From positions 62,001 to 126,000 of the forward strand of contig CATQHC010000002.1 of assembly GCA_958295775.1 (NCBI GenBank): a stretch of DNA of 64,000 nucleotides, read 5' to 3'. Of the stretch, positions 36,760 to 45,875 are shown in pieces. This DNA comes from Chloroflexota bacterium. Its GTDB lineage: Bacteria > Chloroflexota > UBA11872 > VXOZ01. The first letter of the stretch is position 1. Each line of letters begins with the position of its first letter. The notes beneath the pieces were generated by a model. That model saw nothing but the letters and a program-made list of their open reading frames with translations. It made no database searches and was not told where the DNA came from. Position numbers and translations under genes: made by a program.

Positions 36760-38037
36760 CTACTGAGGGTCTTGTTCGCCAGCCCGCAACCGCTCTAATG
36801 CCTGCACCAGGTCTGTCGCCGCGACATTCTCCTGTGTGCTCGACTTCAGGTCCCGCAGCAAGACCTGTCCCTGTGCCAGTTCGTCATCGCCAACGATGAC
36901 CGCGCAGTCCGCTGCTTGGTTGCCCGCTTGCCGCAGTTGGGCTTTAAGGCTGCGCTGCTTGTAGGTCAGGAGCGCGCGAATTCCTCGCTGCCGCAGGTCG
37001 TTTGTCAAGCCGATTCCGTACGTGCCGGCCCGTTCGCCAAGGGTCGCGATGTATACGCTAAACGGCTGACGCTCATCCGGCGCAACTCCCTGACGTTGCA
37101 GATTGAGGATGATGCGCTCGATGCCCGTGCCAAACCCAATGCCGGGCACATCTCTCTTGCCAATATGTCGTGCCAACCCATCGTAGCGGCCGCCGCCGCC
37201 CAACGCGCTTTGCCGTCCCACCGCTTCCGGCCAGACCTCGAAGACTGTGCGCGTGTAGTAGTCTAATCCACGCACCAGCGTATGGTTCAGCGTGTACTCG
37301 ATTTCCATAGCATCCAAAGAGCGCTTTAGGGTCGAGAAGTGCGCATCGCAGTCGGCACACAGGTTGTCCAGGGTGTGTGGGGCCTCCTGGATGAAGGGCT
37401 GGCATGAATCTTCCTTGCAATCCAGCAGGCGTAGCGGATTTCGCTCCAGCCGGGCTTGGCAGTTATCGCAGAGGGCATGGACATGAGAGCGATAGTATGC
37501 GGTTAAGTCCTCGATGTATTGCGGACGGCAGGCGGCGTCACCGATGTTATTGAGCTGCAATGAGATACCGGTGAGCCCAACACTGCGGTAGAGGGTAAGG
37601 AGCAGACTAATGATCTCAGCGTCGATGGTGGCCGCTTCTTCGCCGAGAGCTTCAACACCGAACTGATGGTGCTGGCGCAGCCGTCCGGCTTGGGGTCTAT
37701 CGTACCGAAAGATCGAGGCAATGTAGCTGAGCTTTACCGGCTGCGGCAGCCGGTGCATGCCGTGCTCCAGATAGGCCCGTACCACCGGCGCCGTACCCTC
37801 CGGACGCAGCGTCAAGCTATCGCCGCCGCGATCCGAAAAAGTGTACATTTCCTTTTCAACGATGTCTGTGCCTTCGCCCACAGTTCGTTGGAAGAGCCGG
37901 GTGTCTTCGAAAACGGGCGTGCGAATTTCGCCGTACCCGAATGCTTCGCAGATGCTTTGAAAGTGAGCGGTCACGTAGCTCCAATATGCTTGGTCGGCGG
38001 GAAGAAGGTCGGCTGTGCCTCGCGGTGTCTGCAGCAC
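36760..38037 (-). CDS. hisS: Histidyl-tRNA synthetase
   Basis: This 425-residue class II synthetase charges tRNA-His. Class II motif 1 (MLQTPRGTADLLP at the start and FGYGEIRTPVFE), motif 2 (FRYDRPQAGRLRQHHQFGVE) and the histidine-A motif region LVRGLDYYTRTVFEV are present, followed by the C-terminal anticodon-binding domain. The GTG at 38037 has AGGAGAC in the tail of the upstream DUF167 gene. It is the last gene of a yggS-yggT-DUF167-hisS operon on the minus strand. Confidence 0.96.
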   Translation of the reverse strand: MLQTPRGTADLLPADQAYWSYVTAHFQSICEAFGYGEIRTPVFEDTRLFQRTVGEGTDIVEKEMYTFSDRGGDSLTLRPEGTAPVVRAYLEHGMHRLPQPVKLSYIASIFRYDRPQAGRLRQHHQFGVEALGEEAATIDAEIISLLLTLYRSVGLTGISLQLNNIGDAACRPQYIEDLTAYYRSHVHALCDNCQARLERNPLRLLDCKEDSCQPFIQEAPHTLDNLCADCDAHFSTLKRSLDAMEIEYTLNHTLVRGLDYYTRTVFEVWPEAVGRQSALGGGGRYDGLARHIGKRDVPGIGFGTGIERIILNLQRQGVAPDERQPFSVYIATLGERAGTYGIGLTNDLRQRGIRALLTYKQRSLKAQLRQAGNQAADCAVIVGDDELAQGQVLLRDLKSSTQENVAATDLVQALERLRAGEQDPQ

Positions 38038-38040
38038 GTG

Positions 38041-38355
38041 TTAGTCTCCTAGCTCAAGAGCATTGATGCGGTTCGACACAGTAGCGGCGGTAAGGCCCTT
38101 TACGTAGACCAGCTTGCGGCGGGAAGCAGCGCCCCGTCGCAGTTGAACCGCAGACTTCGGCACGCCAAGCTGCTTCGCAAGAAAACTGATGAGTTCCTCA
38201 TTGGCCTTGCCGTCTACGGGAGGCGCCTGCAAACGAACGCACAGTGCTCCGTCAAGCGTTCCGGCAAATTCTGAACGGCGTGATCGCGGTTTGGCGAGGA
38301 CGGTCAGTTCACAGCCTTCTGAGGCATCGTGTATGTGAAGGGCCGTGGGCAACAT
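38041..38355 (-). CDS. DUF167 (YggU) family protein
   Basis: This 104-residue small cytoplasmic protein carries the YggU pattern LTVLAKPRSRRSEFAG, VRLQAPPVDGKANEEL and FLAKQLGVPKSAVQLRRG. The family is widespread and of unknown function, often near yggT and yggS. It has an ATG at 38355, starts just after the YggT gene and ends three bases before the hisS start. Confidence 0.9.
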   Translation of the reverse strand: MLPTALHIHDASEGCELTVLAKPRSRRSEFAGTLDGALCVRLQAPPVDGKANEELISFLAKQLGVPKSAVQLRRGAASRRKLVYVKGLTAATVSNRINALELGD

Positions 38356-38358
38356 ACA

Positions 38359-38622
38359 TCAACTGCAGATCAGTCTGACCAGGACTGTTTCCAGTATCTG
38401 AAGCAGGATGAGCGCAACCAAGGGTGAGAAGTCCATCATGCCCGTACTTGGCATGAAACGGCGCACAGGCCCCACAATTGGCTCGGTAATGTCATGGAGC
38501 ATCTGGACGATGGGATTGCTCTGGTCTTGTACGAACCACGAAGCCAACGCCCGGGCAATGATGGCAAAGATCAGCGCTCGTGTGAGAAACTCGATGAATG
38601 TGCAGACTACTTCGGTTGTCAT
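38359..38622 (-). CDS. yggT: YggT family membrane protein
   Basis: This 87-residue membrane protein has two hydrophobic segments and the YggT signature PIVGPVRRFMPSTGMMDFSPL. Known members help cope with osmotic or ion stress and are usually downstream of yggS, as here. The ATG is at 38622, only 17 bases after the yggS stop. Confidence 0.9.
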   Translation of the reverse strand: MTTEVVCTFIEFLTRALIFAIIARALASWFVQDQSNPIVQMLHDITEPIVGPVRRFMPSTGMMDFSPLVALILLQILETVLVRLICS

Positions 38623-38639
38623 GCGTTCAGGGTATCCAC

Positions 38640-39368
38640 TCAGGTGCTTTGAAGTACGCTATTCGGTTCAGCCTGCGGCTGAATCTGCGGGCGCTCGCCA
38701 AAGAGGGCGCGACCGACACGAACTATTGTAGCCCCCTCCTCAATCGCAATCGAATAGTCATTCGACATGCCCATCGAGAGCTCTTGACAGGGGTGATCGG
38801 TCATGACAGACTTGAGCTCTTCGCGAAGTTGCCGCAGCGCTCGAAACTCAGCGCGCAGCACCGCTTCGTCGTCAGTGAACGATGCAATCGCCATGAGACC
38901 GGCGATGCGTAGACTACGATGCGCTGCAATGTCTTGCGCAACGGTCGGCAGAGCGTCTGGCTCGAAACCGAATTGGCTTTCTTTCCCAGTGACGTTTACT
39001 TGAAGCAGTATGGGAATGCTGCGATCTAAGCCTGCCGCGTGCCGGGCAAGCGCTGCGGCAATCCGCTCACTATCCACGGAATGGATGCAGTCGAAGAGCG
39101 CTGCCGCTTGCCGAGCTTTGTTCGACTGCACATGTCCAAGCATGTGCCATGTAAGCGCTGCAGGGAGCGACGAGATCTTGCTCTCTGCTTCTTGAACACG
39201 ATTCTCGCCAAACACAGTGAGCCCTGACTCAGCAGCTTCCGCTACCGCCTCTCTACCAAAGCCCTTCGAAACGGCTACCAAGGTGACTTCTGTGGGATCG
39301 CGCCCAGCGCTCGCTGCGGCTGCGGCAATACGTGCTTGAACCCGCGTGATGTTCTCCGCTATGCCCAT
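38640..39368 (-). CDS. yggS: YggS family PLP homeostasis protein
   Basis: This 242-residue protein has the single-domain alanine-racemase-like barrel of YggS/PROSC. The PLP lysine is Lys35 in LVAVSKGFG, and the phosphate-binding region reads SMGMSNDYSIAIEEGATIVRVG. It keeps free PLP in balance and has no known catalytic reaction. It heads the operon with YggT, DUF167 and hisS. Confidence 0.93.
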   Translation of the reverse strand: MGIAENITRVQARIAAAAASAGRDPTEVTLVAVSKGFGREAVAEAAESGLTVFGENRVQEAESKISSLPAALTWHMLGHVQSNKARQAAALFDCIHSVDSERIAAALARHAAGLDRSIPILLQVNVTGKESQFGFEPDALPTVAQDIAAHRSLRIAGLMAIASFTDDEAVLRAEFRALRQLREELKSVMTDHPCQELSMGMSNDYSIAIEEGATIVRVGRALFGERPQIQPQAEPNSVLQST

Positions 39369-39662
39369 GGCAGTGCGCGCCTTGCCTTCAAACTCTCAAA
39401 GGACTCTACTCAGAGGGTAGCCTCGACGCCTCTAATGTAACAAATTCTCAGTCATTGTGCATGCCCGCTGCGTAGCTCGAAGTGCTGTGGCCCGCACCGC
39501 CCTGAGCTATAGTCAAAGCGCATGGCCTGGAGTATAATTAACTGCAAAGACCGACAAGTACGCTAGGGAAATGAGTGTTTTACCCTCCAATATAATAGTG
39601 TAGCATATTAGCTTATTTCAAACTCAAACTAAGAATCGTTAATGTTGGCAAGGAGAAGTTCT
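39369..39662. promoter_or_regulatory. yggS-htpX divergent region with two TATAAT boxes
   Basis: TATAAT occurs at 39533-39538 and at 39591-39596 on the plus strand, both pointing toward htpX, with the second about 67 bases before its start. Neither has a good -35 box. The region is AT-rich and has no gene. Confidence 0.4.
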
Positions 39663-40565
39663 ATGCGGCAGAAATGGGTTGGCGACGGCGGGCTGCAGAT
39701 TCGTATGATTATCACGATTTTCCTGCTTGGCGCCGTGTATGTCTTTTTCCTCGCTGCGCTCTGGTCGCTAGGCGCAGGCGCTATGACTATGCTCTTCTTT
39801 GCAGGCGCCCTGATGGCAGCGCAGTACTTTTTCAGCGACAAAATGATTCTCTGGTCCATGGGCGCAAAAGAGGTTACGCCGGAGCAGGCGCCGGACCTTC
39901 ATGCCATGGTGGAGCGTCTTGCTGCAATGGCCGACATGCCCAAACCGCGCATTGCGGTCGTGGAACATTCAATGGCGAACGCCTTCGCAACTGGCAGAGA
40001 CCCAAAGCACGCCGTGGTGGCCGTGACAACGGGTCTCGTCCATCAATTGAATCGTGAGGAATTGGAGGCCGTTCTCGCGCACGAGTTGAGCCATGTGAAG
40101 AACCGCGACGTGATGGTCATTACGCTGGCAAGTTTCTTTTCTACTCTCGCATTCATGATTATGCGCTTTGGGATGTATATCGGCCTATTTGGCGGGTTTG
40201 GTGGACGGGGACGTGACAACCAAGGCAGCGCGATCATCATGGTCTACTTTGTGGCCGTGCTCGTCTGGATTGTCAGCTTCTTGTTGATTCGCGCACTTTC
40301 TCGCTACCGCGAGTATGCTGCCGACCGCGGTTCCGCAATGCTGACGGGTTCGCCTTCTCACTTGTCCTCCGCTCTGCTCAAGATTAGCGGACGGATGCAA
40401 CGTATCCCGCAAGATGACCTGCGGCAGGTGGAAGGCGCCAATGCCTTCTTTATCATGCCGGCTTTTACCAAGAATTCCATGATGGAAATTATCTCTACCC
40501 ACCCTAAGCTCGAGAATCGGCTTAAGCGTCTCGCCGAACTCGAGCAGCAGATGGAGCGGGCATAG
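39663..40565 (+). CDS. htpX: HtpX-type zinc metalloprotease
   Basis: This 300-residue membrane protease degrades misfolded membrane proteins. Two N-terminal transmembrane segments come before the catalytic domain. The zinc motif HELSH (His140 to His144) is in AVLAHELSHVKNRDV, followed by two more hydrophobic segments and the EYAADR motif that supplies the third ligand. The ATG at 39663 has AAGGAGAAG upstream, better than the earlier in-frame ATG at 39642. Its stop overlaps the start of the PspAB gene. Confidence 0.94.
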   Translation: MRQKWVGDGGLQIRMIITIFLLGAVYVFFLAALWSLGAGAMTMLFFAGALMAAQYFFSDKMILWSMGAKEVTPEQAPDLHAMVERLAAMADMPKPRIAVVEHSMANAFATGRDPKHAVVAVTTGLVHQLNREELEAVLAHELSHVKNRDVMVITLASFFSTLAFMIMRFGMYIGLFGGFGGRGRDNQGSAIIMVYFVAVLVWIVSFLLIRALSRYREYAADRGSAMLTGSPSHLSSALLKISGRMQRIPQDDLRQVEGANAFFIMPAFTKNSMMEIISTHPKLENRLKRLAELEQQMERA

Positions 40566-41134
40566 TGAAGTTCCTGGACGCACTGCTGGGCCGCAGCCGC
40601 CCGGTGCGCTCCCACTTGGAACACATGATGAGTATTTCCACTGCCGCGCTGGCCTTTGCGGCGAGTAATGGGCTGGCGTGGACCGGCAGCGCGGGGATTT
40701 GCTTCCGTTCTCTCTCATCCAGCCAGTTTGCCGACCTCCAACGTGAGCTTGCCGCTCTCCTCGACGTGAGCGGCCGAGAGACGGGCACCGATACCCTGAT
40801 CAAGGAAGATTCGTTCGGCTATCACTGGGTGGTGCTGAATGACCCCGACTTCGAAGACCTGGTCACTACCATTCACATGGTAAGCCTCACCCTCTCGGAA
40901 CACGGCTTCCGCGATCAGTTGCTGGCGGCGGCGTTCCACTTTGAGGATGCCGAGAGCACGGGAATCTACTGGATTTATAACTACAAGCGCGGATTGTTCT
41001 ACCCGTTTGTACCTACCGGCGCGCGCACCCGCGACAACGCGCTGGAGCTTCGCATGCAGGCAGTAGCGGATGGGGAGTTACCACTGGAAACCGACCAGTC
41101 GAAGTGGTACGCGCTTTGGGAATTGCCCGTTTAG
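40565..41134 (+). CDS. PspAB family protein
   Basis: This 189-residue protein matches the PspA-associated PspAB family, which often follows htpX, chiefly in Actinobacteria and Chloroflexota. The conserved end reads GIYWIYNYKRGLFYPFVP and the tail LPLETDQSKWYALWELPV. The N-terminus resembles a helical cap. Function is unknown; with HtpX it points to envelope-stress control. The GTG start overlaps the htpX stop by one base. Confidence 0.8.
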   Translation: MKFLDALLGRSRPVRSHLEHMMSISTAALAFAASNGLAWTGSAGICFRSLSSSQFADLQRELAALLDVSGRETGTDTLIKEDSFGYHWVVLNDPDFEDLVTTIHMVSLTLSEHGFRDQLLAAAFHFEDAESTGIYWIYNYKRGLFYPFVPTGARTRDNALELRMQAVADGELPLETDQSKWYALWELPV

Positions 41135-41381
41135 AGTATCGCGCAACTCTGAATTTCGGGACGGCCCCAAGCAGTTTGTCTCAGATTCCCATTGGGTTTG
41201 AGGACTTAGCACTACCACGGTTCGCAGGTTCCGTCCCGCAGCGCCGGTGAAGGTTAAGACACTTCGCCCAAGCGCAACGCGGTCTCGTCGGCGTGGCTGT
41301 TGCGAGCATACTTTCACTTCGGTCAAGTCCGTCGCGGTTACTGCAAGGTGGACTTCTGCCTGACGAGTTCAAGATACGAAG

Positions 41382-41416
41382 AGAGACGAGGTTGGGAATT
41401 TCCCAACCTCGTCTCT
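41382..41416. terminator. Rho-independent terminator after pspAB
   Basis: A perfect 17-bp stem (AGAGACGAGGTTGGGAA and its complement) with a one-base centre is followed by ACTTTGTTTTC. It lies between the convergent pspAB and sugar-ABC ATPase genes. The rest of the 344-base gap (41135-41478) shows no gene. Confidence 0.85.
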
Positions 41417-41478
41417 ACTTTGTTTTCAGCTTCACTCCACGCTAATGGTAGAGCAGTCCAATAGCAGCAAGTCCGCTA

Positions 41479-42588
41479 TTAGAAGATTGATTCTTGTGTC
41501 CGCATGTCGAAGGCGTGGCAATTGTCTACGTCACACACCATCTCGATGTCGCGTCCGACGATTGCCTCAGCGCGCGGATCGAGGCGTGCGACAAAGTCGA
41601 TATCGCCGGCGAGGCAATAAACGTACATTTCAGAGCCAAGGGTCTCTACCACGTCGACGCGAGCCGTCATGGTGTTGCCTCCCGAAATGTCGAGTGCGGC
41701 GGGACGGAAGCGCGGGTCGAACATATCCTCCGGGCGCCAACCGAAGTAAATCTTGTCCACACCCGCCTTTGCCAGAGCGGCTGCCTTATCCGGCGGCCAG
41801 CGGAGCTTGAAGCCACCGGTCTCTACCCACATCTCGTCGGCATCGCCGCTGAGGGTAGCCTCCTGGAAGTTCATCGCGGGGCTGCCAATGAAACCGGCCA
41901 CGAACATGTTGGAAGGATGGTCATAGATGTTCTGCGGCGTGTCTAACTGCTGCAAGACGCCGTCGCGCATCACGGCGATCCGGTGGCCCATCGTCATGGC
42001 CTCAACCTGGTCGTGGGTCACGTAGATAGTCGTAGTTTCCAGGCGGCGGTGAAGCTTGATGAGCTCTGCCCGCGTAGTAACACGGAGCTTGGCGTCGAGG
42101 TTCGAAAGGGGCTCGTCCATCAAGAAGACGGCCGGGTCACGCACAATGGCGCGCCCCAATGCTACACGCTGTCGTTGGCCACCGGAAAGCTGCCGCGGTT
42201 TACGATTGAGCAACTCGCCAATGCCAAGCATTTCAGCACTCTCACGGACACGGCGGTCAATCTCTTTCTTAGGCGTGCGCCGCAGGCGCAGACCGAACGC
42301 GAGATTGTCGTACACCGACATGTGCGGATAGAGCGCGTAGGACTGGAACACCATAGCGATGTCACGGTCCTTGGGCGGCACGTCGTTTACCAAGCGGTCG
42401 CCGATGAAGAGACTACCTTCGGTGATCTCTTCCAGCCCGGCGATCATGCGCAGGGTAGTAGACTTGCCACATCCGGAAGGTCCAACCAGGACTAGGAACT
42501 CCTTGTCCTTCACTTCCAGATTCATGTTGCTTACGGCGACGACCTCGCCAAAGCGCTTTGAGACGGACTCAAGAGTTACACTAGCCAC
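41479..42588 (-). CDS. Sugar ABC transporter ATP-binding protein (UgpC/MsmK/MalK type)
   Basis: This 369-residue ATPase has the CUT1 layout: an NBD with Walker A GPSGCGKSTT, signature LSGGQRQRVA, Walker B FLMDEPLSNLD and YVTHDQVEAMT, followed by a C-terminal OB-fold (MOP-like) regulatory domain. Such ATPases serve several sugar permeases. The GTG at 42588 has AAGGAG upstream. It stands without permease or binding protein, although a GH4 glycosidase lies on the same strand nearby. Confidence 0.92.
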   Translation of the reverse strand: MASVTLESVSKRFGEVVAVSNMNLEVKDKEFLVLVGPSGCGKSTTLRMIAGLEEITEGSLFIGDRLVNDVPPKDRDIAMVFQSYALYPHMSVYDNLAFGLRLRRTPKKEIDRRVRESAEMLGIGELLNRKPRQLSGGQRQRVALGRAIVRDPAVFLMDEPLSNLDAKLRVTTRAELIKLHRRLETTTIYVTHDQVEAMTMGHRIAVMRDGVLQQLDTPQNIYDHPSNMFVAGFIGSPAMNFQEATLSGDADEMWVETGGFKLRWPPDKAAALAKAGVDKIYFGWRPEDMFDPRFRPAALDISGGNTMTARVDVVETLGSEMYVYCLAGDIDFVARLDPRAEAIVGRDIEMVCDVDNCHAFDMRTQESIF

Positions 42589-42823
42589 TTACAGCAACTC
42601 CTTCTTTATTCCTTCGTTTTCCACCCTTTTTGTCACACAACGGCGGCATGACAGTCTATACGCTTCTACCGTGTCGCGCGTGCGCAATACAAACCTACTT
42701 CCGCCCATGCGCGGCACAGTACACGTGAAGTGTAAGGGATAGTTTCACAATCGTCAAGTGCGTCCCCGGCATGAAAGACGAACGGTTTTCCATGCTATTC
42801 CCACGGGCATCGTGCCTTCGATG

Positions 42824-43210
42824 CTATGGGGAGACAATCGCAAAGAACAATACGACCAAGACGAGGAGCACGGTCGCCACGATGATGGCGATGTTGATGG
42901 GCGTCCAAAACCCCAAACTCTCAGGCGCTTGTTGAGAAGGTGGAACTTCGGCGAACTCCGGATGACAATTGCGGTGATATGCCGTAAACGTGCGCGGCGC
43001 GGTGTATCCGACCGGGGCGATTTGGGCGGGTGCGCCAGTTTCGTCGGCTGCAACTACCAGTTCGTCCTTTGACGTGATGGCGCCACCGCACCACTGGCAA
43101 ATGGGGAAGCCCTCAGCGGTTTCATCAATAGAATTGCCCGCCGGTGGCGCGTCATCGGGAGGCCGCTGCGATTCCTCTTCGGCCGACATCTGGGTGGAGT
43201 CACTGCTCAT
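42824..43210 (-). CDS. Zinc-ribbon protein with a C-terminal membrane anchor
   Basis: This 128-residue protein has an acidic, Pro/Ser-rich start, a CQWCGGA motif with a later YHRNCHP that could complete a zinc site, and a C-terminal hydrophobic segment of about 22 residues (INIAIIVATVLLVLVVLFFA). I do not recognise a family. The layout suggests a membrane-tethered metal-binding protein facing the cytoplasm. The ATG at 43210 is chosen. It lies between the GH4 and MsmK-type genes on the same strand. Confidence 0.65.
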   Translation of the reverse strand: MSSDSTQMSAEEESQRPPDDAPPAGNSIDETAEGFPICQWCGGAITSKDELVVAADETGAPAQIAPVGYTAPRTFTAYHRNCHPEFAEVPPSQQAPESLGFWTPINIAIIVATVLLVLVVLFFAIVSP

Positions 43211-43324
43211 TACTGGGCTCTTCCTCTGCGCGAATTCCATTCATTACTCGGCATTGCTTACAACGGTAACCAGGTGCGGCAGCAGTCAATGAGAATCGGC
43301 ACGTCAGACGCCGATGCGCCGCTA

Positions 43325-44698
43325 CTAAATCGTCATGTAGTCCGCGCTAGCCGCAAATAGCTGGTCAGTCATGGCGCGCACGTCCTCCAGCGAACATTGC
43401 GTGGTCGTGAGCGGGTCCAAGGCAATGGCATCGTGAACGCGGCGCCTGTCCTGCTGAAGGATTGCTTGTACCGTAAGCTCTTGTACGTTGACGTTGGTGC
43501 GGTTGATGCCCGCGCACTGCGCCGGCAAGTCGCCCACGTGGCATGGATGCATACCTGCGCTGTCCACGAGGATCGGAACTTCCACATTGCACCCAGCAGG
43601 TAAGTTTGTGATCAGATCCGTGTTCGGCACGTTGCCGTTGAAGCGATAGGGTGTATTCGTCTCCACGGCGTGCAGAATATACGAGCAATACTCGTGGGTG
43701 CGGGTGAAGGGCAAGGGATCGGGGGTCTGCAAGTCGCTCTGTTGCTTGGCAAAGTACTCCTCACGCCGCTCCTGGCGGGCGTACATGAAGGACTCCCGAA
43801 TCTGCGCTTCGTCGTCCAAGTCCTGCAATGCAAACTCTTTGTCAGTCTGCGCATGCTCTTCAGCCCAGCGTCTAAGGTGGTCGGGAATGTACCGTGCGCG
43901 GTCGGCCGCGGTTCTGCGAAACCACGGCGTATACTCCGACATGTGATGGCTCGACTCTGTCACGAAGTAGTCGAAATGGCGAAAGACCTCAAAGCGGACG
44001 CTATCTTTGGCGTAGACATCCGGGTCGTCCATCGCTGTGCGCAGGCGCGGATAGAGGTCTTCACCGCGATAGGTGTTGCGACAGAGCTGTAGGAACCATG
44101 CTTGGTGATTGATGCCGGCCACCCAGTATGATACGTCCTCCGGCGCCATGCCCATGAACTGTGCCAGTCTACTTGCTGTGCCTTGCACGCTATGGCAAAG
44201 GCCCACAGCGCGAATTTTGCTCATTGCGCCAATTAGCCACATGTTGATATTCATGGGATTGGCATAGTTAATAAGCAAGGCATTGGGGCAGAGCTCTTCC
44301 ATGTCTTGCGCGATCGCGGCCAGCACCGGCGCGGTCCGCAGGCCGCGGAAGACGCCGCCGGGACCGATGGTGTCGGCTACCGTCTGATACACACCGTACT
44401 GCGCCGGAATTTGCCAGTCCAGCATGCGCAGGGGCTGGCCGCCAACGTCGATTGCCGTGATGACATAGTCCGCGCCCGCAAGCGCCTCTCGTCGCTCCGT
44501 GGTAGCCGTCACTGTCGCGCCGAGATTCTGTTCTTGGATCAGCCGTTCCACGAACGCCGCCGTAATCGCCAATGTCTCGGCATCAATATCCATGAGCGCC
44601 AGCGAGCTCTCGTTGTGCTCCGGCCATGTCAGAATGTCGGTGAGTATGCGACGCGCAAACGTCACACTACCGGCGCCAATGAAGGCGATCTTTGCCAT
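43325..44698 (-). CDS. Family 4 glycoside hydrolase (alpha-galactosidase/6-phospho-glucosidase family)
   Basis: This 457-residue enzyme belongs to GH4, which cleave glycosides through an NAD+-dependent oxidation and use a divalent metal. The N-terminal Rossmann motif is FIGAGSVTFAR. Metal ligands are Cys168 and His198, in GLCHSVQGT and AGINHQAW. The motif details look closer to the MelA alpha-galactosidase branch than to phospho-sugar enzymes, but the substrate is an inference. The ATG at 44698 has AGGAGAG upstream. The nearby sugar ABC ATPase is on the same strand and may supply its substrate. Confidence 0.88.
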   Translation of the reverse strand: MAKIAFIGAGSVTFARRILTDILTWPEHNESSLALMDIDAETLAITAAFVERLIQEQNLGATVTATTERREALAGADYVITAIDVGGQPLRMLDWQIPAQYGVYQTVADTIGPGGVFRGLRTAPVLAAIAQDMEELCPNALLINYANPMNINMWLIGAMSKIRAVGLCHSVQGTASRLAQFMGMAPEDVSYWVAGINHQAWFLQLCRNTYRGEDLYPRLRTAMDDPDVYAKDSVRFEVFRHFDYFVTESSHHMSEYTPWFRRTAADRARYIPDHLRRWAEEHAQTDKEFALQDLDDEAQIRESFMYARQERREEYFAKQQSDLQTPDPLPFTRTHEYCSYILHAVETNTPYRFNGNVPNTDLITNLPAGCNVEVPILVDSAGMHPCHVGDLPAQCAGINRTNVNVQELTVQAILQQDRRRVHDAIALDPLTTTQCSLEDVRAMTDQLFAASADYMTI

Positions 44699-44792
44699 GA
44701 AGTGTTGCTCTCCTACTCTCACTTAGATTCATGCGCGCATGGTAGTTTAGTTGCCGCAACGGGTCAAGCAGCCGCTGCAGCCCAAGACTGAG

Positions 44793-45875
44793 TTAGCGGG
44801 CAAGACGACGACGGACTTCCGCATAGCGCGGAATGAGCCGGGTGAGCGCGTAGTACGCCGGGGCATTCAACACACGGTCATATGCGCCGTGTCGACGGAC
44901 ATAACGCGCGCCGAATCCAGCCTTGAAGCGATACACTCCCCACAAGGGGTCGCTCTCATTCAACACACTTGGCGCGCCCCAAAGGTCGTACCAGCGGTAG
45001 CCGTGGTCTTTGAGCCATTGCATGGTGTGCCATTGCAAGAGGTAGTTCGGCATCTTGTCGCGTTGCCGCTGGGAAGAGGCTCCCGTGAAGAACCAGCCGG
45101 TGTCGCCAATGTGCATGAGGAAGAGCCCTGCCACGGCCTCACCGCCAACACGGGCGAGAAAGGCCTCTCCCTGGCCTGACTTCTGGAACGAACCCCAGAG
45201 CGCGTGATAATAGCCTTCTTCGCGGATAGCAAAGCCATCACGCTGTGCGGTCTCCGCGTAAAGCTGGAATAGTGCCTGCCAGTCGGTCGTCTGTGTGACT
45301 TCAACGCCGCGGCGCGCTGCCAGGCGAATGTTGTAGCGAGTCTTGGGTTTCATGGCGGCGAGCAAGGCATCCTGCCCGAGACTGAGGTCGAGCATTGCCG
45401 TGTGCGGAAACTGAATCTGCTCCTCACTTTTGCGCCAACCGTGCGCGCGGTAGAGTTGCGTTGCAGTAGCGTTATCGTCCGCAAGGTCGGGGTCTATCTT
45501 TACATAAACCGACCGTAATTTTCTTGCTGTACCGATGGTGTGGTCGAGAACGTCGCGAAGGAGCGGCGTGTCGGCGTAGTCCAGCAGCGGACCCTTGGGC
45601 ACATAGCCGATAGTCCACGGGATCAGCGGCAGCCTGCGGGTGAGTAAGGTGCACGCGGCCACCGTCCGGCTATCGCGTTCAAACAAGATACGTAGGACGC
45701 GCCAGCCGTACTGTCCCTTTAGAGCGCCCCACTCCCACGTTTGGAGGAAATGCGGTGATGGCAAGGCTTGCAGCGCGTCGGTCCAAGCCGCATGCGTAAC
45801 ATTTGTAGTGATATGTAGGGCTGAAGCATTCAAAAGGCTACGTTCTCTAGGCGCGCGGCAGGTGGGGTATTTCAA
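44793..45875 (-). CDS. FemAB-type aminoacyltransferase (peptidoglycan bridge family), copy 1
   Basis: This 360-residue protein carries the FemX/FemAB fold, two GNAT-like halves. The typical start is PHFLQTWEWGALKG, and RYNIRLAARRGVEV, NYLLQWHTMQWLKDHG and YDLWGAPS are family features. Such enzymes add amino acids from aminoacyl-tRNA to peptidoglycan precursors. The start is a TTG at 45875 that overlaps the stop of the second FemAB gene (TTGA). This pair shares a layout, so it arose by duplication. Confidence 0.85.
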   Translation of the reverse strand: MKYPTCRAPRERSLLNASALHITTNVTHAAWTDALQALPSPHFLQTWEWGALKGQYGWRVLRILFERDSRTVAACTLLTRRLPLIPWTIGYVPKGPLLDYADTPLLRDVLDHTIGTARKLRSVYVKIDPDLADDNATATQLYRAHGWRKSEEQIQFPHTAMLDLSLGQDALLAAMKPKTRYNIRLAARRGVEVTQTTDWQALFQLYAETAQRDGFAIREEGYYHALWGSFQKSGQGEAFLARVGGEAVAGLFLMHIGDTGWFFTGASSQRQRDKMPNYLLQWHTMQWLKDHGYRWYDLWGAPSVLNESDPLWGVYRFKAGFGARYVRRHGAYDRVLNAPAYYALTRLIPRYAEVRRRLAR

